From Gemmataceae bacterium (lineage in GTDB: Bacteria > Planctomycetota > Planctomycetia > Gemmatales > Gemmataceae): a stretch of 64,000 nucleotides of DNA. Positions 36,184 to 44,842 of this stretch are shown here, one piece after another (the stretch's first letter is position 1; each line of letters opens with the position of its first letter). Made by a program: the position numbers and the translations under genes. Below the pieces are notes generated by a model. It saw only the letters and a program-made list of their open reading frames with translations, ran no database searches and had not been told where the DNA came from. Location of the stretch: assembly GCA_025055795.1 (NCBI GenBank), contig JANWVV010000010.1:1-64000 (forward strand). The letters run 5' to 3'.

Positions 36184-37893
36184 TTAGAACTCTGCAGCTT
36201 GTAGGGCTGCGGCACCGCGTCGTAGCGGCACAGCTGTGGTGATGTATGCCAGCGGTATGGCCGCCAACCATCCGGCAAAGACCCAGAGTGGCGGGGGCCA
36301 TCCCTCCGATCCTTTGCCGAACTGGACTACATGCACTGGAAGCAACGTTAAGCCGATGATAGCGACGACATATCCAAGACCTAACACCATATTGACGGTG
36401 CCGCCAAAACCGACAACGATTTTGGCGGGATCGGTCTCTTGATAGTTGGCTAATGCTGCTCCCAAGCCGACATTCAGGGCACTCAGTCCAAGGGCAATCA
36501 AGGTCATGGCCGCTAAATGGAGGAGGATGAGCGGGCCCGGTAGCCCCATCAGCAAGCCCGCCACCACGATGAGCGTATCAGCAAATAGAAGTGAGCCGGT
36601 CAACGCTAGGGCAAATTTGCTGCGGACGATGGCCAGTCGCGGCAGCGGGGCCAGGCCAAGCACCCAGAATTTTTTCCCTTCCAAGCTGATTAGGGGGAAT
36701 ACAAAGCGGCTCAACGCCGCGCATACCAGGACCGCGACACCAAAAAAGTTCATCAGACTGATCAGGTACTGGTCAAGTCGGGTGAGGTCGGAGAGTTGCG
36801 CTCGGCGAAAGTTGCCCGCTCCCACCAGCATCAGCAGGGTGAAAATAACCAGGACACCCCATTGGGCGGGGTCACGCCGGAAGGTGCGGAAGTCTTTGAG
36901 AACCATAGCTTTTTCAGCCCGCCCCAGATAAAAGACCAGCAGGCTCATCGCGGTGTCCCAGCGGCTGGTTCGATAACTTTTCTTTTTGCTTTGTCGGCTG
37001 GAGCTCCAGCGATCGTATGCGGTCCGATACAGGCGGCCTGCGGTCCAGGCGGCCAGCACATATAGCAGCGCCCCGTTGCTCCAGACCTGGGCCAGGGGCA
37101 GTCCCGCCCCCCACACATCGCCGCGAGCCGCTGCCAGCACTCCTCGGGTCATCCACCGGCTGGGTACCAGGTTGCTGCGGATCCAGGCGAACTGATCGAG
37201 CAAATCCTGGATTTCACGGCCGCTGGTGGCCAAGGATCGCCGGATGCCTAGCCCCACCCGATGCAGCCAGGCCAACAGGACCACCGCGGCCACACCTGCA
37301 ATTAGCACAAATAACCAGCGTCGCTGACGCGGCCAGTACCGCACAATCACCAGGCATATCAACGCCGATAATGAGGCTGGTACCAGGACATACCCTAACA
37401 AGTAAAAGGGAAGCAACAGGTAAAAATAGATCGGCACGTGGGATACCCAGCCATAGGCTAGAAAAATCGGGATGCCCAGCACTACAAAGCCCCAGGAGCT
37501 GTACGCTACTGCACCCACGAAACGGGTCGCAAAAATACGGTCGGTTCGGGCGGGTGTCGTTAGCAGGAAGCGTGCCTCCGCACTGGTAAAGAGACTGGCA
37601 TACAAAATCAGCCCTGTGGAAAAAAGCAGCATCGAACCGAGGGTGAAAAACAACAGATCGAATAGTGCTTCGGCTATCGCCCCTTTAACCGGAATGTTGT
37701 GTACCACTAACTGGCGGAAAAGGAAATAACTCAAAGCAAAAGTAAACAACGCGGTCAGCGTGCTGGTACACAGCACGGTGATCAGGCGGGTTCGCCCTTG
37801 CTCCCAGGCCACGCGCAGACCGTTACGCCATAAACGCCAACGCAACCGTCGGAAAACAGCAGCTTGATCTACCTCGGGCAATACGGTTCCCAT
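36184..37893 (-). CDS. Putative ABC exporter, permease subunit
   Basis: A 569-residue polytopic membrane protein with about 12 hydrophobic segments in two halves of six, separated by a basic loop (SSSRQSKKKSYRTSRWD near residue 305). The pattern fits the putative ABC exporter family that pairs with a single ATPase. The substrate is unknown. The upstream gene on the same strand is an ABC ATPase (167-nt gap), and an uncharacterised membrane-anchored protein precedes that; the three are probably one transcription unit. Start ATG at 37893. A small GC hairpin (38022-38036) lies in the gap. Confidence 0.82.
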   Translation of the reverse strand: MGTVLPEVDQAAVFRRLRWRLWRNGLRVAWEQGRTRLITVLCTSTLTALFTFALSYFLFRQLVVHNIPVKGAIAEALFDLLFFTLGSMLLFSTGLILYASLFTSAEARFLLTTPARTDRIFATRFVGAVAYSSWGFVVLGIPIFLAYGWVSHVPIYFYLLLPFYLLGYVLVPASLSALICLVIVRYWPRQRRWLFVLIAGVAAVVLLAWLHRVGLGIRRSLATSGREIQDLLDQFAWIRSNLVPSRWMTRGVLAAARGDVWGAGLPLAQVWSNGALLYVLAAWTAGRLYRTAYDRWSSSRQSKKKSYRTSRWDTAMSLLVFYLGRAEKAMVLKDFRTFRRDPAQWGVLVIFTLLMLVGAGNFRRAQLSDLTRLDQYLISLMNFFGVAVLVCAALSRFVFPLISLEGKKFWVLGLAPLPRLAIVRSKFALALTGSLLFADTLIVVAGLLMGLPGPLILLHLAAMTLIALGLSALNVGLGAALANYQETDPAKIVVGFGGTVNMVLGLGYVVAIIGLTLLPVHVVQFGKGSEGWPPPLWVFAGWLAAIPLAYITTAVPLRRGAAALQAAEF

Positions 37894-38021
37894 GTCCGTA
37901 CCTGTTCTTCCGTTCCGCTAAGCGAATCTCCGTCGTGATCCCCTACATGTCTCGGAACAGTTGGCATCAGTCGGATCAACTTCGCTTTGTTCCTCAGGCA
38001 CACCTGCGGCGATGGCAGACA

Positions 38022-38036
38022 CCCCCTTAGAGGGGG
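38022..38036 (-). promoter_or_regulatory. GC hairpin between ABC ATPase and permease genes
   Basis: CCCCCT and AGGGGG pair around a 3-nt loop, 25 nt past the ATPase stop codon. It might attenuate or stabilise the operon message. No U-tract follows. Confidence 0.25.
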
Positions 38037-38060
38037 GAGGGGTCAGGGCCGCGGTCTGGT

Positions 38061-38804
38061 TCAGGCAGGTGCCGTTTCCGCTGCTGCTTCTGCAGTGATT
38101 TTCAGGAAGACGTCTTCCAGGTCTCCGTCACTGGCCGCCTGTTGTCGCAGCTCTGCTAGGGTACCCAGGCCCAACAGTCGTCCCTGATCGATGATGCCGA
38201 TGCGGTCGGCTAGTTCCTCGGCGATGTCGAGCGTATGGGTGCTTAAAAACACGGTCATGCCTGCGTCGGCCGAGCGGCGTAGCAAGGTTTTCAGCTCCCG
38301 GATACTTTTGGGATCCAGTCCTACTGTTGGCTCGTCGGCAATTAGCACCTGGGGCTGATGCAACAGGGCCGCGGCGAAAACGGTCCGCTGACGCATGCCG
38401 TGCGAATACCGTTCCGTTAGTTCATCGATGAAATCGTGCAACCGGAACAACTCGATGACTTCGGTCAGTCGTTGAGCGGTCTGTTCGCGGGACATCCCGT
38501 ACAGGTCGGCGATGAACTGAAGAAACTCCCGGCCCGTCAGCTTGTCGTAAAGAAAGGGTTGATCGGGTACGTAACTGATGATCTGGCGGGCCTGTTCGCC
38601 TTGGCTGATCAGGTCATAGCCGCCGACCCGTATCGTACCACTACTGGGCAGCAGCAGACCGCAAAGTAGTTTGATCGTGGTGGTTTTGCCCGCCCCATTG
38701 GGACCCAGAAAAGCAAATAATTCACCCCGGCCGACGGTCAAAGTCAGATCATGGACAGCCCATTTGTCCCCATACCGCTTACTCACCTGAACTAGTTCGA
38801 TCAT
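38061..38804 (-). CDS. ABC transporter ATP-binding protein
   Basis: A 247-residue ATPase of the multidrug/ABC-2 exporter class. Walker A GPNGAGKTTT is near residue 33, the signature is YSHGMRQR (near 130, an SGGQ variant), Walker B is VLIADEPTVGLD, and the H-loop is STH. The C-terminal part is short and alanine-rich. It most likely powers the permease encoded 167 nt downstream. ATG at 38804 is chosen since residues MIELVQVSKRYG open the domain; the 12-codon upstream extension adds nothing. The substrate is not predictable. Confidence 0.92.
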   Translation of the reverse strand: MIELVQVSKRYGDKWAVHDLTLTVGRGELFAFLGPNGAGKTTTIKLLCGLLLPSSGTIRVGGYDLISQGEQARQIISYVPDQPFLYDKLTGREFLQFIADLYGMSREQTAQRLTEVIELFRLHDFIDELTERYSHGMRQRTVFAAALLHQPQVLIADEPTVGLDPKSIRELKTLLRRSADAGMTVFLSTHTLDIAEELADRIGIIDQGRLLGLGTLAELRQQAASDGDLEDVFLKITAEAAAETAPA

Positions 38805-38976
38805 GATCGGTTCATCCCGTCTTGTGGCTCGTTGGCCCAATGCACAGGCCCGTCCAAGTGGGCTTTGGCAAACAATCTCGTATTGTACCGATGCTGCTCC
38901 CTACCGGAGTCACGCTTTTGAGTGCTGGGGAGCGGTCGTGACATGCCCAGACCACAGAGAGCAAAGCCGTGTCATG

Positions 38977-39849
38977 TCAGGGGTCTCGTACCAGGCGTAG
39001 ATGTTCTCCTTTGCCGAAGGCTTCTTGCATCAGCACGCGGCCATCATTTGTCTGCACCCAGGTACGCCCTACCAGTTCTTCGTCACGTCGATACTCGATG
39101 ATCCAGCACAAAGCTTCGCTGGTGCCCCAGCGGAGGGGTTGTGGCTCCCGCAGAATTTCCCCGATCAGCGGCTGATCGTTGGGAACGGACAAGTTCCAGC
39201 CATAATTGGCGGCGGTTGCTTGCAACCACTGACTGAGGGCCGCTTGGATAGGGTTATGTTCATGCACGATCCAGCGGCGTCCCGGCCGCAACGCCGACAA
39301 GCGATTGACGGGCAGTAGAGGATTCAACGGCTGGCCGCGGGGCACCGGCGTTGTGGGTAGTGGTTGCTGTTGCGATCCGAGCGGCGACTCCCAAGCTACT
39401 ACAGTGTGCAGTTGGCCGGCGACCACGGTTCCCCGGGCCCGCGCCTGAGCGGTCAGGGTCAGTCCCAACAGGCGGACCTCCAATTGTCCTTGCAGCGCTT
39501 GTTCCAACAAATCCCCGGCCCGGTTGATCCGCATCTGGATCTGCAACTCCGGAATGACCACCGTGACGCCCGCTGTGTTCAGGTGCAACTGCCGATAGGT
39601 ATGGGTGAAAACAAATGTGTCATCCGGGTCGTTGTATTTCATTTGCGTGGTCAAGCGTCCAATGGTCTCCTGGTCCCGGTAGACCGTCCAGCGGATGGGT
39701 AAAGCCTGGGCGGCTTCGTCGGCCAGGTCGATGGCCACCGGTGGTGGCCCTTGGCCGCGTACATATGGTTCCCACTCCCGCCAACACGAATAGAGGGTAA
39801 CCGTCAGCCATAGGCCCACTATGGCTACAACGCTGGCACGCGAGGGCAT
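38977..39849 (-). CDS. Membrane-anchored protein upstream of the ABC exporter, unknown
   Basis: A 290-residue protein with one N-terminal hydrophobic anchor (ASVVAIVGLWLTVTLYS) followed by a soluble, beta-rich domain facing outside. Repeated amphipathic strands (FTHTYRQLHLN, VTVVIPELQIQMRIN, EVRLLGLTLTAQARA) suggest a lipid- or polymer-binding sheet, but no family was recognised. It is upstream of the ABC ATPase on the same strand (172 nt). It could be an accessory or a product-binding partner of the exporter; this is inference from position. ATG at 39849 is used; GTG at 39858 closer to GGAG, or TTG at 39885, are alternatives. Confidence 0.6.
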   Translation of the reverse strand: MPSRASVVAIVGLWLTVTLYSCWREWEPYVRGQGPPPVAIDLADEAAQALPIRWTVYRDQETIGRLTTQMKYNDPDDTFVFTHTYRQLHLNTAGVTVVIPELQIQMRINRAGDLLEQALQGQLEVRLLGLTLTAQARARGTVVAGQLHTVVAWESPLGSQQQPLPTTPVPRGQPLNPLLPVNRLSALRPGRRWIVHEHNPIQAALSQWLQATAANYGWNLSVPNDQPLIGEILREPQPLRWGTSEALCWIIEYRRDEELVGRTWVQTNDGRVLMQEAFGKGEHLRLVRDP

Positions 39850-40154
39850 ACCCGTCACGAGCTCCTGCGTTACTCTCTCCCACAAGTGGAAGCAGCAAGT
39901 TTAGTACATCGAATACTGTTATCTTACTTCATTAATCACATTGGGACGATTGTGATCCTGGCGAAGGTGGACTTCATAAACGTTGTGGTCACCGCTGAGC
40001 CACCATCCCCTCTCGACAGTGGCTAGACCGGGAGTTGCTTCCCGATTGTCGTGACTATCTATCCGGTTGAAAAAGGCATGGGCACCAGGTAGTAGGGACG
40101 CCTGCCGAGGCAGGTCAGTGATGTCTTTGGTTCCAGTGGTTGGAGCGACGGGCG
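39850..40154. other. Intergenic region between dxs and the ABC cluster
   Basis: About 305 bases. It should carry the promoter of the ABC cluster and the 3' end of the dxs message. Only a weak 5-bp stem (CGGGA/TCCCG near 40030-40045) was noticed. Confidence 0.4.
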
Positions 40155-42083
40155 TCAGCGATGAGCCAGCAGTGGGGGCTGCTCCGGGTTGAAGCCACAG
40201 TGACGGGAGCGTACCAAAGCGACGAGTTGTTCGACGTTCAGGCCGCAATCAGTTAGTAATTCGCTGCGTTCACCGTGCTCGATGAAGCGATCGGGCAGGC
40301 CGGCGCGGATGATCGAGCGGGTGTCCAGTCCCGCGGCGTTGGCGGCCTCCAGCACGGCGGAGCCGAAGCCTCCTTCCAGCGTACCTTCCTCCACGGTAAC
40401 GACCACAGGTAGAGTTTCGACGGCCCGAAGGATCAGCTCTTTATCAAGGGGTTTGGCGAAGCGGGCGTTGATGACACCAACGTCGAGGCCGTCAGCACGG
40501 AGGCGGCGGGCGGCGGCCACGCAGTGGCCAAGCAAGGCTCCGTAAGCAATAAAGCAGCCATCATGTCCCCAACGGATCAGCTCGGCCTTGCCTAGTTCTA
40601 CAGGTGCCGCTGGGCCATCTCGCTCTACGCGTTCCAAGTTGGCTTTGGGGTAACGCAGAGCAATAGGACCGGGATGCTGCAGGGCGTAGTCGAGCATGGG
40701 CTGGATGTCGGCCTCGTCGCCGGGGGCCATCAGCGTCATGTTGGGGAATAGACGCAGATAGGCGATGTCAAAGGCTCCATGGTGCGTGGGACCGTCCGGG
40801 CCGGACAGACCAGCCCGGTCCATGCAGAAGACTACTGGCAGATTCTGCAAGCAGACTTCCTGGAAGATCTGGTCGAAAGCACGCTGCAGGAACGTGCTGT
40901 AGATATCCACGATCGGTTTGAGTCCTCCCTTGGCCAGACCGGCGGCGAAAGCCACGGCGTGCGATTCGCAAATGCCCACATCGAAGAACCGTTCTGGAAA
41001 TTGGTCCCGGATCTTCTCCAACTTATTGCCCTGACACATGGCCGCGGTAAGCACCACCACCTGGGGATCCCGCTGCATGGCCGTATAAATTGCCGCACTG
41101 ATTGCATCAGTGTACGATCGGGCTCCCCCTTTTTTGAACGCAACAACGCGGCCGGAAACCGGATCGAGCTTCTCGAAAACGGGCGGAGCATGGTAGGTGA
41201 CGGGGTCCTCGGCGGCCTGTTCCACCCCGTAGCCTTTGATGGTGAAAACGTGCAACAGAATCGGACCTTTCTGATGCTTCAGATCGCGGAGGATCTTGCG
41301 TAATCCGGGCAGATCGTGGCCATCAACTGGTCCGAAATACCGGAAGCCCAATTCTTCGAAGAGCATGCCATGCTTGAGCATGGCCTTGACTCCGTCCCGG
41401 AGTTGTTCCAGGGCTGACTGGGCCATCGGACCCACAACAGGGATGGCGTGGAGGAATTGTTGCAAGCGTCGCTTGCTTCCCTGGTAGAAATCGGTAACGC
41501 GGCAGCGATCCAGGTAGCGGGCCAGTCCACCTGTCCGCGGACAAATCGACATTTTGTTATCGTTGAGAATGACCAGCACGTCCTGGTTCATGCCGCCGAT
41601 GTTATTGAACGCTTCGAAAACGATACCACTGGGCAAGGCACCGTCGCCGATGACGGCTACGGCTTTGCGGTCGCTGTGCCCGAGGCGGTCGTCGGCGGCT
41701 TTCAGGCCCGAGATGCACGATACGCTGCAGCCGGCGTGGCCCGTCATGAACAAGTCATAGGGAGATTCCGCTGGATTGGGGAATCCCATCAGGCCGCCCT
41801 TGGTCCGGATGGTGTGGAAGCGATCGTAACGACCGGTGATCAGCTTGTGGGGGTAGATCTGGTGGCCGGTGTCCCAGATCAGGCGGTCTTTGGAAAAGTC
41901 GAAGGTCAGGTGCAAGGCCAGGCACAACTCGACCACCCCCAGGTTGGAGGCGAAGTGAGCGGGACGGCTCGTTAGAACCTTGATAAGTTCCTGCCGGATC
42001 TCCCAGGCCAGTTCCTCGAGCTGTTCATCGCTGAGGCGATGCAGGTCGGCAGGAGAGTGGATCTGAGGCAATAATTTGGCCAT
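40155..42083 (-). CDS. dxs: 1-deoxy-D-xylulose-5-phosphate synthase
   Basis: Thiamine-diphosphate enzyme that condenses pyruvate and glyceraldehyde-3-phosphate in the first step of the non-mevalonate isoprenoid pathway. The 642-residue protein has the Dxs-specific opening (GVVELCLALH, HQIYPHKLITGR), the ThDP motif GDGALPSG...NDNKMSI, the middle transketolase domain (MDRAGLSGPDGPTHHG) and the C-terminal domain ending in the LP-D-x-F-I-E-H-G block. ATG at 42083 has GAGGTG about 6 nt upstream. It lies 86 nt after the prenyl synthase gene on the same strand, so precursor and chain-building enzymes are cotranscribed. Confidence 0.96.
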   Translation of the reverse strand: MAKLLPQIHSPADLHRLSDEQLEELAWEIRQELIKVLTSRPAHFASNLGVVELCLALHLTFDFSKDRLIWDTGHQIYPHKLITGRYDRFHTIRTKGGLMGFPNPAESPYDLFMTGHAGCSVSCISGLKAADDRLGHSDRKAVAVIGDGALPSGIVFEAFNNIGGMNQDVLVILNDNKMSICPRTGGLARYLDRCRVTDFYQGSKRRLQQFLHAIPVVGPMAQSALEQLRDGVKAMLKHGMLFEELGFRYFGPVDGHDLPGLRKILRDLKHQKGPILLHVFTIKGYGVEQAAEDPVTYHAPPVFEKLDPVSGRVVAFKKGGARSYTDAISAAIYTAMQRDPQVVVLTAAMCQGNKLEKIRDQFPERFFDVGICESHAVAFAAGLAKGGLKPIVDIYSTFLQRAFDQIFQEVCLQNLPVVFCMDRAGLSGPDGPTHHGAFDIAYLRLFPNMTLMAPGDEADIQPMLDYALQHPGPIALRYPKANLERVERDGPAAPVELGKAELIRWGHDGCFIAYGALLGHCVAAARRLRADGLDVGVINARFAKPLDKELILRAVETLPVVVTVEEGTLEGGFGSAVLEAANAAGLDTRSIIRAGLPDRFIEHGERSELLTDCGLNVEQLVALVRSRHCGFNPEQPPLLAHR

Positions 42084-42169
42084 GGGTAGCACCTCGCGGT
42101 AACGTGGGCGGGTGCCGGTGTCCTGCCGCGGATTGGCGTAGGCAGCCGGCACGTACCGTCCCTGGGGCC

Positions 42170-43108
42170 TCAACGTTCCCGTGCCATAATGTGCTGGACC
42201 AGACGCTGCAAAGCACCACTCCCGAGGGCGGCGGCAGCTTGCTGCGCTGTCTGGCCCAATTCTACTACCCGGCGGCGTGATGGCTCCACACCCACCAGTC
42301 CGGGATAGGTCAGTTTACCACGTGCGGCGTCTTTGCCGAGACGCTTTCCGGTTTTTTCTTCGGAACCTTCAACGTCCAGCAAGTCATCCGTAATCTGGAA
42401 GAGCAGTCCAAGGGCCGTGGCGAACGTGTCGACCCAGTGAGCCCGCTGCTCCTGAAGCGGTGGGGGGCCCCCCGAGGGATCAGCCGCCAGCCAGCCTAAT
42501 CGTACGGCTGCCCGGATCAGCGCTCCCGTTTTACGACGATGCAGATCTTCCAGTGTCGCCAGCGTAGCTGGCAGGGGGGGGCTGCCTGGCAAGCGGCCTT
42601 CGGCTTGCAGGTCCAGCGTCTGGCCGCCGACCATTCCAATGGCTCCCGCGGCCCGTGCCAGCTCTACGGTCAGGACCGCAGCTCGTGCCGGCGGATAACC
42701 CGTGGCAAGTACCTCAAACGCCCCGGTTAGCAAGGCATCGCCTGCCAGGATAGCCAGGGCCTCTCCATATACTTTGTGGCAAGTGGGACGTCCACGACGC
42801 AGGTCGTCATCGTCCATCGCGGGCAAGTCGTCGTGGATCAGTGAATAGGTGTGGACCATTTCCACAGCACATGCCGCGGGTAAGGCCGCTGATATGTCGC
42901 CGTTGCCGCTTGCCGCCTCATGGGTCAGCAGGGTTAGTAAGGGTCGTAGCCGCTTCCCCGGTGCCAGCAGGCTGTACCGCATGGCTTCCCGCAGGGGTTG
43001 CGGTGCCTCGCCAGTAACTTGCTCCAGGCTTAGTTCCAACGCGGCTTCTATCTGCTGCAGCCGCGGAGTCATTTCTTCCCAAAAATTAGCAACTGTCTGC
43101 AACGTCAC
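42170..43108 (-). CDS. ispA: Short-chain polyprenyl diphosphate synthase (IspA-like)
   Basis: Condenses isopentenyl and dimethylallyl diphosphates to farnesyl or geranylgeranyl diphosphate. The 312-residue protein has the first aspartate-rich motif DDLPAMDDDDLRRGRPT, the GKRLRP binding segment, and the second motif QITDDLLDVEG. The two-residue spacing DDxxxxD before the first motif fits bacterial short-chain synthases; product length cannot be fixed by eye. GTG at 43108 with GAGGA 5 nt upstream is preferred; TTG at 43123 and ATG at 43072 are alternatives. It forms an operon with dxs downstream. Confidence 0.9.
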   Translation of the reverse strand: MTLQTVANFWEEMTPRLQQIEAALELSLEQVTGEAPQPLREAMRYSLLAPGKRLRPLLTLLTHEAASGNGDISAALPAACAVEMVHTYSLIHDDLPAMDDDDLRRGRPTCHKVYGEALAILAGDALLTGAFEVLATGYPPARAAVLTVELARAAGAIGMVGGQTLDLQAEGRLPGSPPLPATLATLEDLHRRKTGALIRAAVRLGWLAADPSGGPPPLQEQRAHWVDTFATALGLLFQITDDLLDVEGSEEKTGKRLGKDAARGKLTYPGLVGVEPSRRRVVELGQTAQQAAAALGSGALQRLVQHIMARER

Positions 43109-43626
43109 GTTCTTCCTCGCCAACGAGCATATCCCCTGGCACTATCTGTCTTGCTCTTGGCTTGATTCATTCCCAAGTAACAAAGGATGTTCTCCAGGCT
43201 CCAAAAAGCGTGTCTGTTGGTTGCGTTCGTGGTTACCTCCGTTTGTCTTTTGTATCGCTTTCAAGCGATTTCCTCGTGGTCAATAGGCAATTTCGATGAT
43301 GATACCCTGTTAGAAAATGACTGAGCAGGCTCCGAGTGATTGTGTACTCGTTCTATTTAATGACTAGTGATACCCTGATCAGTATCTTTCACTCTGGTCG
43401 CCGGCAGTGCTATCACATTTCTCGATCCTTGATGACAACACTACATGGTTATGATAGGAGCAATTAATCCTGGCGGGGGCATGTTACTTTGTCGGTTGCC
43501 GATGGGAGTAGATGACAGTGACAAAAAGTAAAATAAACAACGGCGCGGCATCACCTGCCATTTCTTCTGATTCCGTGAAAGGGGACGTGGATGGAGCACG
43601 CCAGAGCAGGTGACTGCTGTTCGACG
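43109..43626. other. Gap downstream of nusG and upstream of ispA
   Basis: About 520 bases. In most bacteria rplK would begin here; no ribosomal protein gene is present. The region must hold the end of the nusG message and the ispA-dxs promoter. No clear intrinsic terminator or box pair was found; two 7-base arms, CACCTGC (43551) and GCAGGTG, are too far apart to call. Confidence 0.45.
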
Positions 43627-44814
43627 TTACACTTTGTCGACTTGCCAGTAATCCACGGTGACGTCGACAGGGCGACCGAAAACGGTGACCACCACGGTGA
43701 CCTTGGGGGTTTCGCCCTCTTCCTTCGCCTCTGTGATGGCTTTGACCTCACCTTCCATGTTGGCGAACGCCCCCTCGCGGATCCGTACCTTGTCTCCTTT
43801 CTCGAAATCGAGTTTGACTATCTGCTTGGGCCCCACTTTCTTGCGTTCGCCGGATAAAGCGACACCGCTGAGAATCTGCTGGATTTCCCGCTCGGTCATC
43901 GGTGTCGGTTCGCGTCGGGAGCGGGAGCCGACAAAATCGCCTACCCCACTGGTTTCGCGGAACAGATACAGGATTCGATCGTTGATCTCCAGTTCCGCAA
44001 ACAAATAGCCGGGGAATTTCTTCTGCTTTTTGATTACTTTTTTCTCTTGCGGCACGGTTTCACCTGTTTTCTTATCCTTGACTTTTACCGTCTTTTTAAG
44101 CACGACCTCTTCGTAGGGAATCACGATTTGTCCGAAGTATGGCTCGAGTCCCTCGATGCGGATTTTGCGTTCGATAGCGGTCTTGATGGACTCCTCCCGA
44201 CCGGATGTTACTCTGATGACGTACCACTTTTTTCCGCTAGTTTCACCGCTGGTCGCTGGAGGCGTTTCCTCAGGAGCCGGCTCCAAGACAGACGGGGAAC
44301 TTTTGACTGCCGATTCGACCGCCTCTGGGGAGTCAACCGCCTTTTTACGGCGGCCGCCGGTTGCCGTGGTTCCCTTGCCGGTTTGCCGTGAGCGACGCGT
44401 CGGAGCTACAGTAGTGGTGGCGTCACCTGTTAGTTCGGTCCCGGCAGTGTTATCGGCAGTTGAACCTCTGATAATTTCTGTTTGTTCGGTGGACATAGCA
44501 GCCGTTTGGGACTGTCCCGTCTGGGCTGGGATCAGAGGCACGTTAGCGACAGCTTCCAGTGCTGGAGGGACCGGTGTCGTCTCCAGTGCAGAGGGTGAGG
44601 GGGCGGTTTCCAGGGCTATTGCTGGTTCCGAGGTTTCCAGAGCCGCCGGTGCGGGGCTGCTCTCCAGGCGTAGTGGCTCGGCAGATGCGTTTTCGGACGG
44701 GGAAGAAGAGGCCATTTCTTGTTGCCGCGGGCTGGGGCTTCGTTGCTCGGTTGCAGCGTCGTCCGCCGGAGGCGCTGGGGATGTTGCAGCAGCAGAACGG
44801 ATTTCCTCGGTCAT
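43627..44814 (-). CDS. nusG: Transcription antitermination protein NusG with long N-terminal extension
   Basis: NusG binds RNA polymerase and couples it to Rho or the ribosome. The last 200 of 395 residues hold the NGN domain (KKWYVIRVTSGREESIK near 195, KKFPGYLFAEL near 270) with an inserted lysine-rich loop, and the KOW domain (FEKGDKVRIREGAFANMEGEV). The first 195 residues are an Ala/Ser/Pro/Glu/Thr-rich disordered extension containing repeats of the type ALET-x-P-x-P (residues 58-88) and a basic patch (RRSRQTGKG...GGRRKK near 140-158). Typical NusG has 180-190 residues. The start at 44814 lies 28 nt after secE and lacks a good SD, suggesting translational coupling. An internal ATG at 44496 is a weaker alternative. 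Confidence 0.92.
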   Translation of the reverse strand: MTEEIRSAAATSPAPPADDAATEQRSPSPRQQEMASSSPSENASAEPLRLESSPAPAALETSEPAIALETAPSPSALETTPVPPALEAVANVPLIPAQTGQSQTAAMSTEQTEIIRGSTADNTAGTELTGDATTTVAPTRRSRQTGKGTTATGGRRKKAVDSPEAVESAVKSSPSVLEPAPEETPPATSGETSGKKWYVIRVTSGREESIKTAIERKIRIEGLEPYFGQIVIPYEEVVLKKTVKVKDKKTGETVPQEKKVIKKQKKFPGYLFAELEINDRILYLFRETSGVGDFVGSRSRREPTPMTEREIQQILSGVALSGERKKVGPKQIVKLDFEKGDKVRIREGAFANMEGEVKAITEAKEEGETPKVTVVVTVFGRPVDVTVDYWQVDKV

Positions 44815-44842
44815 GGCAGTAGCTCGGAGGGGCAGACCTGGC

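Noticed and set aside
42083-42173. Apparent overlap of dxs with the prenyl synthase gene
   Set aside because: It only appears if dxs is extended upstream; the Dxs family start with a good SD is at 42083, leaving an 86-nt gap.
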